64,000 nucleotides of DNA from Cavia porcellus (lineage: Eukaryota > Chordata > Mammalia > Rodentia > Caviidae). The notes below the pieces were generated by a model that made no database searches, was not told the origin of the DNA, and saw only the letters and a program-made list of their open reading frames with translations. A program made the translations under genes and the position numbers. The stretch covers positions 64,569,474 to 64,633,473 of the forward strand of contig NW_026947504.1 of assembly GCF_034190915.1 (NCBI RefSeq), in the 5' to 3' direction. Shown here piece after piece: positions 34,306 to 44,889 of the stretch. Positions within the stretch are counted from its first letter, which is position 1. Each line of letters begins with the position of its first letter.

Positions 34306-35517
34306 ACAAAAAATTTTTAAAATAAAATTTTAGTATTATGACTAACATATAAATATCTTCAAAATATCAACTCAAAAACCAACAAAAGTAACAACATGGT
34401 TAATCTGAAATTCAACTTCTGCAAAAGCTCAGAAAATATGTTATCCATATACTGTTCTAGAAAACTTTCTCAGATATCCTGTTACAGGCTCTGAGATGAG
34501 TCAAATATAGAATTTAAAGTTGAAGAAGACATAGTACTTAAGAAATGGCAATGCAGGAAATCTATTTCACTACAGAGACATAAGAAAAAAGCTTATCTTT
34601 ACGACTGCCACAAGACATTTTAAAAATATCAATACCTACTTTTAGAAATAGTATTTTCCTTCTTTCCTTTTTCACTCTCTCCATAGAATTTTAGTAAATA
34701 CAATAGAATGTCAAAGAAAACATAAGTATTGAAATGTACAAAGTAATAATTATTTATAGATAATCTCAACTACCTTGGGAATCCTGGAAAGATGATGGAA
34801 GAGTAAGCAGCAGAGTAAAGAGCCTCTCTGGGAAAAAACAGTCCAGATGCTGGAATATAGCATTCTGGAGAAGACAAAAAGGAAGTGGATCCCCTCAACC
34901 CAAGAAGCACCCAGAGTAAGAATTGAAGCCCAGAGGGAAGAGAAAAAAAAAAAAGAAAAGAAAAAACTTAACAGAAGAAGGTGGTAGCTGGCAGCACTTT
35001 TACCTGGAGCCGAAACCACCGTGCAAAAAGCACTGTTGGAACCTAGGGACGCATGGTCACAGTGAAGCTGATGGCTGGCAAGCCCGAAGGCCTCTCTGGG
35101 GAGACATGGTAGCAGAGGCAAGCAGCAGACCCAAGAACTACACTGTTGGTGGTGACTGTGGGTGACTTCATTCAGCCACTCTTAGCTCAGTGCAGACTGG
35201 TGGAAATTGCTTAGACTGAGTCCCACCTCTGGACACAATCCAACAGCCACCAGAGGTTTCCCTAAAGCTATCCCTAACCAGCTCCACCCACCTTGCACAT
35301 AGGAATGTAGTGAGGGCTCCCGCAGTTAATAGCTCAGGAGGGAGGCACCAGCCTGCCCTGTCTCTGCTTGCATTCCACAAGCCACCGAAAGCCCTACACC
35401 AGCGCATCCAGTGGTCACAATCGGATATCCCTAGCCAGCACACTTCAGAAAAATTATAACCAACATAGGGAAGTGCCAGGGACCCCACTACCTACTTGTC
35501 TGGAAGAAACTAGGAAC

Positions 35518-36555
35518 ATGACAAGAAGCAGCAGCAAAAGGCCATCTCAGGCCTCCAACCCAAGCAGTACTGGTCCAGGAGATGTAAACATGGAAGAGAT
35601 CGAGACACCTGAAATTTCTGAAGCAACAGCAACTAAAATAAACAACTTCAAGAGGCTATAGAAGAACTTAGAAATACTACTTCAGGTAAAAAAAGAAATG
35701 AGAAACATAATAAAAGAATTGCTAAGCACCTCTAAAGAAGACACAGATGGAAGAATGGAGGAGCATAGAAAAAGGAGGGAAACCTTCAATGAAGAATATA
35801 AAAAAGATTTAGAATACATGAAACAAATTCAAAGAGATTACCAAGAAATTAAAAACTCCACTGAAAGCTGGCAGAACTGCTTGAAAGAAACTAAAGACAG
35901 ACTATCAGACCTTGAAGACAGGTTTGCAGCTTGTGATCATGAAAGGAAAGATCTCAAAATTAACAAGGAACCAGGAAGTAACAATACAAAGCTAGAAGAT
36001 GACAAGAGAATCTATAACTTAAGAATAAAAAAATGTGAGTGAAGAAGCAGGGTAAGCACAAATGAAATACAAAGGCTATTTATAGAAATAATTAAAGAGA
36101 ACTTCCTAAGCATAGGAAAAGGAAATGATATTCAGGTAAGTGAGCTCCAGCCAGCTATAAACAAAATAGATCTACACCCACATGTATAATAATCAAGATC
36201 CCAGAAATTCAACACAAGAACAGAATATTAAAAGCTGTCAGAGAAAAGAAACAGATCACCTATGAAGGAAAACGATTCAGAATCAACAGACTTCTCGACA
36301 CAAACCATCAAATCAAGAAGGGCTTGGAATGAAGTGTTACAGGTCCTGAAAGAAAATAACTTCCAACCCAGATTGATGTACCCTGAAAAACTGTGTCTCA
36401 AAATAAATGGAGAAAAAAGATGCTTCCATGATAAAGAGGAATTGGGGGAATTCATGACCACCAATCCAACCCTACAAAAAATACTGAAGGACATTCTAGA
36501 GATAGAGAGAAAAAAGACCATGGTTTCAGGAACAGCAGCAGAGGGGGCTCACTAA
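35518..36555 (+). pseudogene. L1 ORF1 protein, decayed
   Basis: ORF1p binds L1 RNA and forms trimers. Three open pieces remain: 35,518-35,661 (N-terminus), 35,698-36,042 (a Lys/Glu-rich coiled coil) and 36,262-36,555 (C-terminal domain, with WNEVLQVLKENNFQPR and FMTTNPTLQKIL, hallmarks of L1 ORF1p). Stops and frame changes separate them. Confidence 0.85.
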
Positions 36556-37139
36556 ATGGGGCAGATAGTGGAGTGAAGGGGAAAAGTAGACAACCAACAG
36601 CAGAACAATAGCATGGCAGAGATGAGGCAGAGAAGGTTGGCTATCATCTCTAACACAGACGGCCTTGATACACTAACAAAAAGAAACACAGGCAGAGTGG
36701 ATCAGGAGATTGTCTTATCAATATGCTTTATATAAGAAATACATTTAACCCCAAAGGGCATTTATAGACTGAAAGTCAAAGAGGAGAAAACAATGCTCTA
36801 CGTGACAGGGAACCAGAAAAAAGTGGGGTAGCTTGCCCATCAGCTGCAGATTGGTTAGAAGTGACACTTTTATACAGTGGAAAACTACTCAGCTATAAAG
36901 AAAAAAAAAACCCTTGAGGCTCTTGTAAGCAAATGGATACAACTTGAGATCATGCCCAGGGGTAAAAAGGTTCAGAATCACTTAGGTGAATAGCGGGTTG
37001 CCTCCTAATATAAAAATTAAAGAAGTTAGTGGGATCCAAAATGTACAGTACATCCTGTGAAAGTGAAAGGGGAAGAACTGTGGGAAAAGGGAAGGCATTG
37101 CCACTGTTAATCTATTATCATGATTTGAAACCCATGTGT

Positions 37140-37660
37140 TTTCATTGTTTTATTTAGTTTGGTTTTATTCTGTTTCAGTTTGTCTGCTTGTATTAATTTG
37201 ATGGCATAGACAGCTATTCCAAAGATAGCAGGATATATTATGATAACCATTTTTGATTTTCTGTTAGCTTGATTTGAAGCCTTGTATTGCTTTCACCGTT
37301 TTGTTTTAACTGATTTTATTCTATTCTGTTTTGTTTGATAGTATCAAGTATGATGGTATAGGCAACTACTTTGAAGACAAGATACACTATGATAACCATT
37401 CTGGTTTGACTGTTATCTTTTGAAGTCTTATAATGTCTTTAATGTTTTGTTTTTATTGGTTTTGTTCTGAACTGTTTTGTTCAGTGTTATTATGCCTGAT
37501 GATGTGAACAATTCTTTTGAAGGTAACAGGAGGCATTATAGTGGCCATTATTGATCTCCTTCTATTTTGTTTTTAAGTCATGTACCATTGTTGATCCTTT
37601 TGTTTTGATTGACTCTGTTTTGTTTTGTCTCACTTAGTTTTATTCTCTTCAAAATAATAA
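37140..37660 (+). repeat. About 150-bp tandem repeat in the L1 tail (about 3.5 copies)
   Basis: A core with gatgg/gatga, then a purine-rich block, then a conserved ccatt recurs at 37,200, 37,352 and 37,498. Each unit also has a TTTTGTTTT-rich arm. Copies differ considerably. Confidence 0.8.
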
Positions 37661-37785
37661 AAAAAAAATCTCATCTACCTTGAAAAACTGTTATCCTGGC
37701 ACAGAATTAATTTGGTCAGGAGGCAGCATGAGGCCAGAAAATGAGAGATCATATTTTGGGTAATGTATTTATAAGAATATGGAAG

Positions 37786-37895
37786 TAGGCATGGTGGCAC
37801 ATGCCTATAATTCCAGCACCCTTGGAGGTTGATGCTGGAGATCACAAATTTAAGCCCATCCTGGGCAACTTAGCAAGACTCTTTCTCAAAAACTT
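37786..37895 (+). repeat. B1 SINE
   Basis: taggcatggtggcacatgcc through gcaacttagcaagactct. Confidence 0.75.
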
Positions 37896-38004
37896 TGTCC
37901 AAAACTTAGGAAGAAGCCCAGGGGGAATACCTTGGGTTCTGTACCTAGTATGTTAGCACCACTCAAGAAGTCTTTAATGGACTAGAGATGTAGCTCAGAT
38001 GGTG

Positions 38005-38300
38005 AAAGTTAAAAAATATAGATGGAGGCTCTTCTGAGAAACTTTCTTTCCTTTACTTAGTTTAAAATGTTTGGGGGCTGGGGGTTTATCTCAGTGGCAT
38101 AAGCGCCTGCCTTGCAAGCAGGCAGTTGTGAATTCGATCCCCAGTACCAATAAAAATGAAAAAGACCAAAAAAAAAATAATAATAATAAAATAAAATGTT
38201 TATGCGACTTAATAGTTTCTTAGGATTTTTTGTATTGTTTTGGAATAGTTAAGTTGTTGAAGGTGTTAGGACATGTTTTATTTGCTTTAGCATTGTTTAT
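38005..38300 (+). repeat. Segment duplicated at 50,738-50,893, interrupted by an ID SINE
   Basis: The blocks ctcttctgaga, tttaaaatgttt, ttgtattgttttggaat and gttgaaggtgtta recur in the same order at 50,765-50,868. The upstream copy is split by the SINE at 38,073-38,192. Confidence 0.85.
38073..38192 (+). repeat. Young ID-type SINE with target duplication
   Basis: Full head and A-tail with aaaatgttt on both sides (38,064-38,072 and 38,193-38,201). The copy at 50,738 lacks it, giving the empty-site sequence. Confidence 0.94.
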
Positions 38301-38669
38301 GGAAGCTGAAATATCTAGTAATTCCTCTTAAGGAAGATGTGCTATGGTAAGATCAGGAATTTAGTCAAGAATGAATAGATGTAGATGTTCATGTATATGT
38401 ATGAATGTTTAGTGTTCATCAAAGTAGTAACATAGAGACAAATAGAATGAACTTTTCTAACACTGAGATTTATAAATACATCTTTTCACCTATTAGACTA
38501 TGAAATAAAAAATATCAAGATCTGCTTGATTGATGAAGCTCTGTAAGAGGAAGCATGCTCATATATTACTGAAGCAGCTGACCCATTGAGAATAGTTTGC
38601 AAATATTAATAAAATTACTAATGCATTTATCTCATGTCCCACTTTTGGAGTTTTGTTTGTTTGTTTTGT

Positions 38670-38749
38670 TTTTGGTACCGGGGATTGAACTCATGACCTC
38701 ACTCTTGCCCAGCCGGTGCTTGTGCCACAAAGCTAAACCCCCAGCCTTG
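38670..38749 (-). repeat. ID-type SINE, minus strand
   Basis: ttggtaccggggattgaact through gctaaacccccagcc; flanks ttggagt on both sides. Confidence 0.88.
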
Positions 38750-38959
38750 GAGTGTTTTGTTTTTTTTTAATATGTTTGCATATATGAAATTGCTATATAC
38801 AAACTTATTCGTCACATAATTTCAGTAAACTTTGGAAATTACTCAAAGGATTACTGTGTAAGTGAGAAAAAAAAAAAGAAAATGAAAAAAATTTCCATAT
38901 CTGCACGTCCAATATGGTAGCCATTAGCGACATGTGGTTATTTAAATTTAAAGTAATTG

Positions 38960-39040
38960 GGCCAGGGATATAGCTCAGCAGTACAGTACCTGCCTGGCAA
39001 GCACAAGACCCTGAGTTCAACTGCCAGTACCAAAAATAAA
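38960..39040 (+). repeat. ID-type SINE
   Basis: gggccagggatatagctcag head with B box gagttcaactgcc. Confidence 0.8.
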
Positions 39041-39866
39041 TATATTTAAACTAATAAAAATTAAACCTTAAAGTTTCATTCTAAATGTCATACTAGTGAC
39101 ATTTAAAGTGTTTTGTTGCTATACATGACTTTTGGGTATTAGTTAGTATAGGCACTAACTAACTATAGGCATAGACCAATGGAGATGGTTCTGTTGGACA
39201 GTACTGCTTTACAAACATAATATAAAAATATTATAATACATAAGGGGCACTTAAAGAAAGAAAAATAAAACTCAGGTTCTTTGTGGAAGTTTAAAGCTGA
39301 GTTCCAGGACTTTTTAAAAAAAAATACAGACTTTTTTCATAAATTATTTTCTCTTAAAATCAGTAGACATCCCATTTTTACTTGTCAGTTCACCATCATT
39401 TTCAGATGTGTTGATATGATTACTAGGTAAATTATATATTATTTAAAAACCAGTTGTTAGATCCAAACAAGGTAACAGAATTAATACTTTATTATAAAAG
39501 TAATAAGTTAATAATAAAAATTAGTAATTTTCTAGCACATCTTTACTGGTTTTTGTAAGCAAAATGATTGAACCAAGCATGCCTGGCAAAGTATCTTCCT
39601 CAGCTGTTTATTGAATGCAAACTCTAAATATTTTAGGTGCTTTCAAGTACCTCACTGAAAGTTGCCTGGAGTATTCTGAAATTACCTACATATAACCTTT
39701 AAATGGTGATAGAACATATTAAAATATTTATTTCAGACTCAGGTTTATTTTACTGTTGTCCATGAAGGTAGTGATACTTTATTTTGTCATCTTACTGTGC
39801 AGTGTTTTTTAAAATACAGAATTGTACTAGATGGATGAGATACTAATGAATAATCTGTTTTAACAG

Positions 39867-40430
39867 AAATATAGAAAATAAGAAAAATCTCCCTCTGGAT
39901 AATAAAGTTGTAGAATGTAGAGGAAAAAGATCACCCATGAATTTATCTTACCAAAGTCATCATTGTTCTTGTGCCTGTCTGATGAAAATGCCATCAACCA
40001 CCAAGGCAGAAAACCCTCTGCAATTACCAATCAGATGTCACTTCCAAAGACGACATGCAAAGACAAACACTCACTCTTCAGCACTTCATGTGAATTATAA
40101 AGCTCCTTGTGGAAGAAGTCTGCGAAACATAGAGGAAGTCTTTCGTTACCTGCTTGAGACAGAGTGCAGCTTTTTATTTACAGATAACTTTTCCTTTAAT
40201 ACCTATGTTCAGCTGACTCGGAATTACCAAAAGCAAGAAGAAATTGTTTCTGATGTAGATATTAGCAAGGGACTAGAATTGGTACCCATTTCTTTCTGTA
40301 ATGAAATTGACAATCGAAAGCTTCCACAGTTTAAGTACAGAAAGACTATGTGGCCACCAGCATATTATCTAAACAATTTTTCCAGCATGTTTACTGATTC
40401 CTGTGACTGTTCTGAGGGCTGCATAGACAT
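39867..40430 (+). CDS. SETDB2: SETDB2 coding exon with the MBD-like domain and first pre-SET part (residues about 102-290)
   Basis: This is the largest coding exon, 564 bp. The acceptor is tgttttaacag; the donor is GTGAGT after 40,430. Residues about 150-221 form the methyl-CpG-binding-like domain (with CGRSLRNIEEVFRYLLETEC). Residues from about 245 begin the pre-SET, ending in CDCSEGC, the first zinc-binding cysteines. The translation matches human SETDB2 along its whole length. The open frame has no stops. Confidence 0.98.
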
Positions 40431-40799
40431 GTGAGTAGCAAAACAAGACATTTTAAAAACTATTCTGAATATTGGGATTCTGTCAAGAAGTCCTACTGTG
40501 TATTAATTTATCCCTAAGAATCTAAAATGAAGAACAGTGCTATCTCACTTGCAATAAGAAAGAAAACTGCCAAATACAGTAATTTGAGATGTATTCTAAT
40601 AATATTTTCTTTAATCTAGTACCATAGTTATAATAGTGGATGCCATTTTATAGTGCTAGACACTCTGATGGCTGCTTTGCATGCTTCCTTATTTCATCAG
40701 AAAAACCCTGAAGTAGATAGTATTATCTCTGTGTTAAAAGTGAGGCTTGGAGAGAAAAAGTCAGATACTTTATAGGCCAAACAGTTTGAATGTTTTATT

Positions 40800-40918
40800 T
40801 TCTTTGACACAGTGTCCCACTGTGTTGCCCAGTCTGTTATTTAGCTGATAGGCTCAAGCAGTTCTCAGCCTCATAAATAACTGGGACTACAGGCTTGTGC
40901 CACACCACACGTGGCTTA
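40800..40918 (-). repeat. Old B1/Alu-like SINE, minus strand
   Basis: tttgacacagtgtcccactg through gtgccacaccacacgtgg. Part of it (40,834-40,880) recurs at 41,612-41,659. Confidence 0.6.
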
Positions 40919-40934
40919 AACTCTGCTTTGAGGG

Positions 40935-41085
40935 GCTTAGAATTTGGGATTGAACCCATCTCTTTTTTTACTTAAAAAAATTCTGGAGACAGGATCTTGC
41001 TAAATTGCCCTACTCCAACTGAGATCCTCTTTTCTCAGCCTCCCAAACTGCTGGGGACTGTAGGCTTGTGCCACTGCACCCAGCA
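40935..41085 (-). repeat. Composite ID-like/B1 SINE, minus strand
   Basis: ggagacaggatcttgctaaa to gtgccactgcacccagc with a short ID-like complement before it. Confidence 0.65.
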
Positions 41086-41107
41086 AACCTTTGTTATTTT
41101 TTTTTCT

Positions 41108-41260
41108 TTCTTTCTTTTTTTGAGACACTGTATTGTTACACAGTTCAGGCTGGCCTTGGGCTCATTTTGTATCACAGTCTGGACTCGAACTTGCAAACGA
41201 TTCTCCTGCCTCAGCCTCCCAAGTGCTGGGATTACAGGAGTCCTCTGCCATGCCAGCTCA
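41108..41260 (-). repeat. B1 SINE, minus strand
   Basis: gagacactgtattgttacac to gtgctgggattacagga, with internal duplication. Confidence 0.8.
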
Positions 41261-41611
41261 AACCTTTGTTCTTAAACACTATAATATATTGTATTTTATT
41301 TTTACTTAAAAATCATTTCCTGGCTAATTTTTTTTAGAAATTTAATGATGTTTGCAATTAATATATTTAATATGCCATTAAAAAAATGAAATCTTGTTCT
41401 AGTATCTATTTGCAGGATTTGTAGATATGAAGTTATATTAAATGTATACTGTATTTGATACAAAGTCAACTATACTAGGCAAAAGAAAAAATGAAAAAAA
41501 TGTTTATCTTACTGTGGGTCATAGTCAAAAAATATTCAAAAGCTTGTCCTTCACATCTGCTTAATATTGATGATAATGATGAGGTTCACTATAGCACTGT
41601 TACATTGAAAA

Positions 41612-41659
41612 CCTGTTATTTAGCTGGTAGGCTCAAGCAGTTCTCAGCCTCATGAATAA
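41612..41659 (+). repeat. 47-bp copy of 40,834-40,880
   Basis: The two segments differ at only two or three positions by eye, while sequences outside do not match. Confidence 0.8.
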
Positions 41660-41765
41660 GCTCTGCTGTGAACCAAGTAGACAGTGGCTAAAAGCTGTAA
41701 GAAACTCAGAGAAATTAACTGCATTTATGTATTTCTTGTGTGAATCTCAGAAACATTATATTGGA

Positions 41766-41880
41766 TGAGGTGTGGTGGCACACTTGTAATCCCAGCACTT
41801 GGGAGCTTGAGGCTGAAGGATCAGGAGGTTAAGGCCAGTGTGGACTACAAAGCAAGACCCTGCCTCAAGAAACTAGTGGG
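41766..41880 (+). repeat. B1 SINE
   Basis: gaggtgtggtggcacacttg head and aagcaagaccctgcctca. Confidence 0.8.
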
Positions 41881-42109
41881 CAAAGAAACACATTACACTG
41901 AACAAAAAACACGTTGTAGTATGGCGCTGATACAGGAAAAACTGTCGGTTGTTGAGATATATATATAAAGTATGAAGGATACCACATCTTCAGTTTTATC
42001 TCTAGTGCTTTTTTATATTGGTAATATCAGTATTGATTTTAATATATAATTAAGTTTATTGCTGCATTTTAGATATCCATAATGATCATATTCATCATAG
42101 AGGATTCAA

Positions 42110-42930
42110 ACCTGTATGATACATTTTGACTTCTCTGTTTTTCCCATTTCCCTCTCTTCCTTTCAACCCATGTTTCCCTCCCTATTTACAAAGTTTTGTT
42201 CTTATTTTATTCTTTTTTTAAAAATTGAGTTTTTTTCCCTTTTTCCTTCCTCCCTTTTCCCCTTTCCCCACTGTAGTTCTTCTTTCCTTTTGAATGGTTT
42301 CTTCCCATTTCATAGTACCTGTTTTTACATTTTGGTCTTTATTTATTCTTTGAGTTTCTCACACTAGGGAGACAATGTGCTATTTACACATGTGAGTCTA
42401 ATTTATTTTACTTAAGAGTATGGCTTCAAGTTGCATCCATTTACCTAGAAATACTTCAAATTTATCCTTCTTTGTGGTTGAGTAGTACTCCACTGTATTA
42501 AAAAAAACCCACATCATCTTTATCCATTCTTCAGGTGACGGGCATTTGGGTTGTTTCCATGGATGCATATATGTCACTGTGATATGTTGTTTTTAATTTT
42601 TCTAGGGAGATACCCAGAAGGGGAATAGCTGGGTCAAATGGGACCTCTAATCCTAGTTTTTTTGGCTTTGTTTTTTGGTACCAGGGATCAAACTTACTGA
42701 CTTTACACTTAACAGTCAGGCGCTCATGCTACTGAGCTAAATCCTTGGCCTCTCTAATCCTAGTTTTTTGAGGAAATTCCATACTGATTTCCAAAGTGGT
42801 TGCACCAGTCCATATACCCACCAACAATGGAGAAGGGTTCCTTTTTCCCTGTAGCCCCTCCAGCATTTGTTATTGGTTGATTTCTTGATGACAGCCATTC
42901 TTTTTCGGAGGGAGGTACTTTTTAAAAATT
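42110..42930 (-). mobile_element. L1 3' end (ORF2 tail and 3' UTR), minus strand
   Basis: C/T-rich 3'-UTR complement, then ggttgagtagtactccactg, gggcatttgggttgtttcca, atagctgggtcaaatgg and ccaccaacaatggagaagg: the complement of L1 ORF2 C-terminal sequence. A SINE is inserted at 42,660. Confidence 0.85.
42660..42752 (-). repeat. ID-type SINE nested in L1, minus strand
   Basis: Complement head ending ctaaatccttggcc; flanks ctctaatcctagtttttt on both sides lie inside L1 sequence. Confidence 0.92.
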
Positions 42931-43017
42931 ATAGATATTAGTATATATGTAGCAAAAGATGGACTAAACAAAATGCTAACAAATAATTCTGAGTTGTGGA
43001 AAAAACAAGAATGTTGG

Positions 43018-43105
43018 AGCTGGGGATTTAGCTCAGTGGCATAAGCACCTGCCTTGCGAGCAGATGGTTGGGAGTTTGATCCCTGGTACCGATAAAAAAA
43101 TTAAA
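43018..43105 (+). repeat. ID-type SINE
   Basis: agctggggatttagctcagt head; flanks aagaatgtt. Confidence 0.9.
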
Positions 43106-43377
43106 AAAAAATAAGAATGTTACAGTATTTGTGTTTACTTTTCAACTTTACAAAGTGATATGAAAAAAGGAATTATAGGTTTCTTTTCTTAGTACACATT
43201 TATAGAATATGGTTACATTCATTGTGGGAGCCACTACAGATTTTGACGTCTGTAAACAAAATACAAATTAATGTGTTTATTGAGTTTGTTTTCTACTATT
43301 GGGAACAGGAGCCATCATGCTGATGTGTGTTATGTATATATAGGCAATACAGAAGAGACACATAGAGGGAAGGAATG

Positions 43378-43470
43378 TAAGTGCCAGGGATACGGCTCAG
43401 TGGCATACGCGCCTGCCTGGCAAGTACAAGGTCCTGAGTTCAATTCCCAGAACCAAAAAAAAAAAACCAG
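43378..43470 (+). repeat. ID-type SINE
   Basis: gtgccagggatacggctcag head; B box gagttcaattccc; A-tail. Confidence 0.85.
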
Positions 43471-43881
43471 AAAGAAAAGAAAAGAAACAAACAGTAAAAA
43501 GTCATTTGTTCATCTAAGGAGATAAAAATCCAGGAATTTTAACCAGCTCACCAACAGTAACATATCTCAATAGCTGGGATATCCAGGGTCCCTACTTTCT
43601 ATGGAGTGTGAGTGAGTCCCAATTAAGTTTAAAAAAAAATCATCTCATCAATTAGAGCAAAAAAAAAAAAAAAATGTAGATTTAATTTATAGTTACAAGT
43701 GTCTGGCAACAAACTGGAAAACTTCTAGTAGCCAGATACCTAGCATCAATCTCTCCAGTCTGTTGCTACTGATGTGAGAGAGAACTAAGGACATCTATAA
43801 AACTGTGCTTCTGTGTGTCCTTGTACAAGAGCAGAACTAGCAGAATATTCATGAGCTTCCACAGAATACAAAATGAAAGTA

Positions 43882-44010
43882 ATTAGCCATGTGTGTGGTG
43901 GTACATGTCTATGATCCCAGCAAGCCAAAAGAGAGGTAGGAGGACCACTAAGAGTTCAAGACCAGGGTGAACTAAGGGCAAGACATGCCTCAAAAAATGG
44001 AAAAAAAAAA
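43882..44010 (+). repeat. B1 SINE, diverged
   Basis: gccatgtgtgtggtggtaca through gacatgcctcaaaaa. Confidence 0.65.
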
Positions 44011-44227
44011 AACTGACCAGAAAAAGGAGAGGCAGTGCAATGTATAATTATTTATAAACTTTTAATAGATTTTGTCTTTCAAAGAGGCCCATTCTTTTAG
44101 GGAACGAGTTTCCATATGGTCCATAACTGAACAGCTGTTATAAATGCTGTCACATCATTTACACATTATCAGTTAACTTTGTTTTTTTTTTTTTAAGGCT
44201 CTGACTTGTCTGTTGCCTTCCTTTTAG

Positions 44228-44344
44228 AACAAAATGTGCATGTCTTCAGCTGACAGCAAGAAATGCCAAAACTTCCCCCCTGTCAAGTGATAAAATAACT
44301 ACTGGATATAAGTATAAAAGACTACAGAGACAGATACCTACCGG
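44228..44344 (+). CDS. SETDB2: SETDB2 coding exon, pre-SET (residues about 290-329)
   Basis: The acceptor is gccttccttttag; the donor is GTAAGA after 44,344. It encodes TKCACLQLTARNAKTSPLSS, with CxC zinc ligands of the pre-SET, then a basic linker. Phase joins both neighbours. Confidence 0.97.
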
Positions 44345-44889
44345 GTAAGATACTTTGAAGATTAGTTGCCCAGTATTTGTATTTGTATTTGGGGGTACTT
44401 TCTTTATTGTTGGCAGTCTCATGGATACTGTTTAAATCTGTTTCTACTACTAAAAATCCAAATTATTAAGGAATAATAATACAAAAATTCCCAATCTGTT
44501 GTCTTGGGAATGGAACTAAGAGACCACATATATATGTACAGTGCAGAAAATATTCAAACACTCATCTGTTTTAAATCTGACTCTTATCCTTCCCTGTAGG
44601 GTTGGCTTACTTTGGACAAGCATGTCCCATTAAGAAATCTACTTTTTGGTGCTCACCTAAGACTTAGTAATTTTCAACTTTTCAAAGTTGATACTGCTGA
44701 GTGCTGGATTACAAGGCAGGACCCTCCAGGGGGGCCTGAATTCAGGGGCCTCACATGGGAGTGCTGCCCTGTCACCACACTGCACCCCAGCCTCCGCCAG
44801 GCCGAGCCCTCCAGCCCAGCAACTGAGCAGTGGGAAAAGGTCATTGCTCTGAAATCTTGAATTGCGAGGTTTACAACTTTAGTTTTGAT

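Larger units (their letters stand above)
34760..37720 (+). mobile_element. L1 element lacking most of ORF2 (half-L1-like)
   Basis: It starts with an L1 5'-type segment (aagatgatggaagagtaagc) matching the one at 44,890. It then has a decayed ORF1 (about 35,518-36,555), a short stretch resembling the start of ORF2 (about 36,640-36,830) and, after a jump, an L1 3' end (gtggaaaactactcagctat near 36,878). The tail (37,130-37,660) contains a tandem repeat. The reverse transcriptase region is absent. Confidence 0.8.

Noticed and set aside
34923..35488. Open frames on both strands around 35 kb
   Set aside because: They lie in the L1 5' region and have no independent support.
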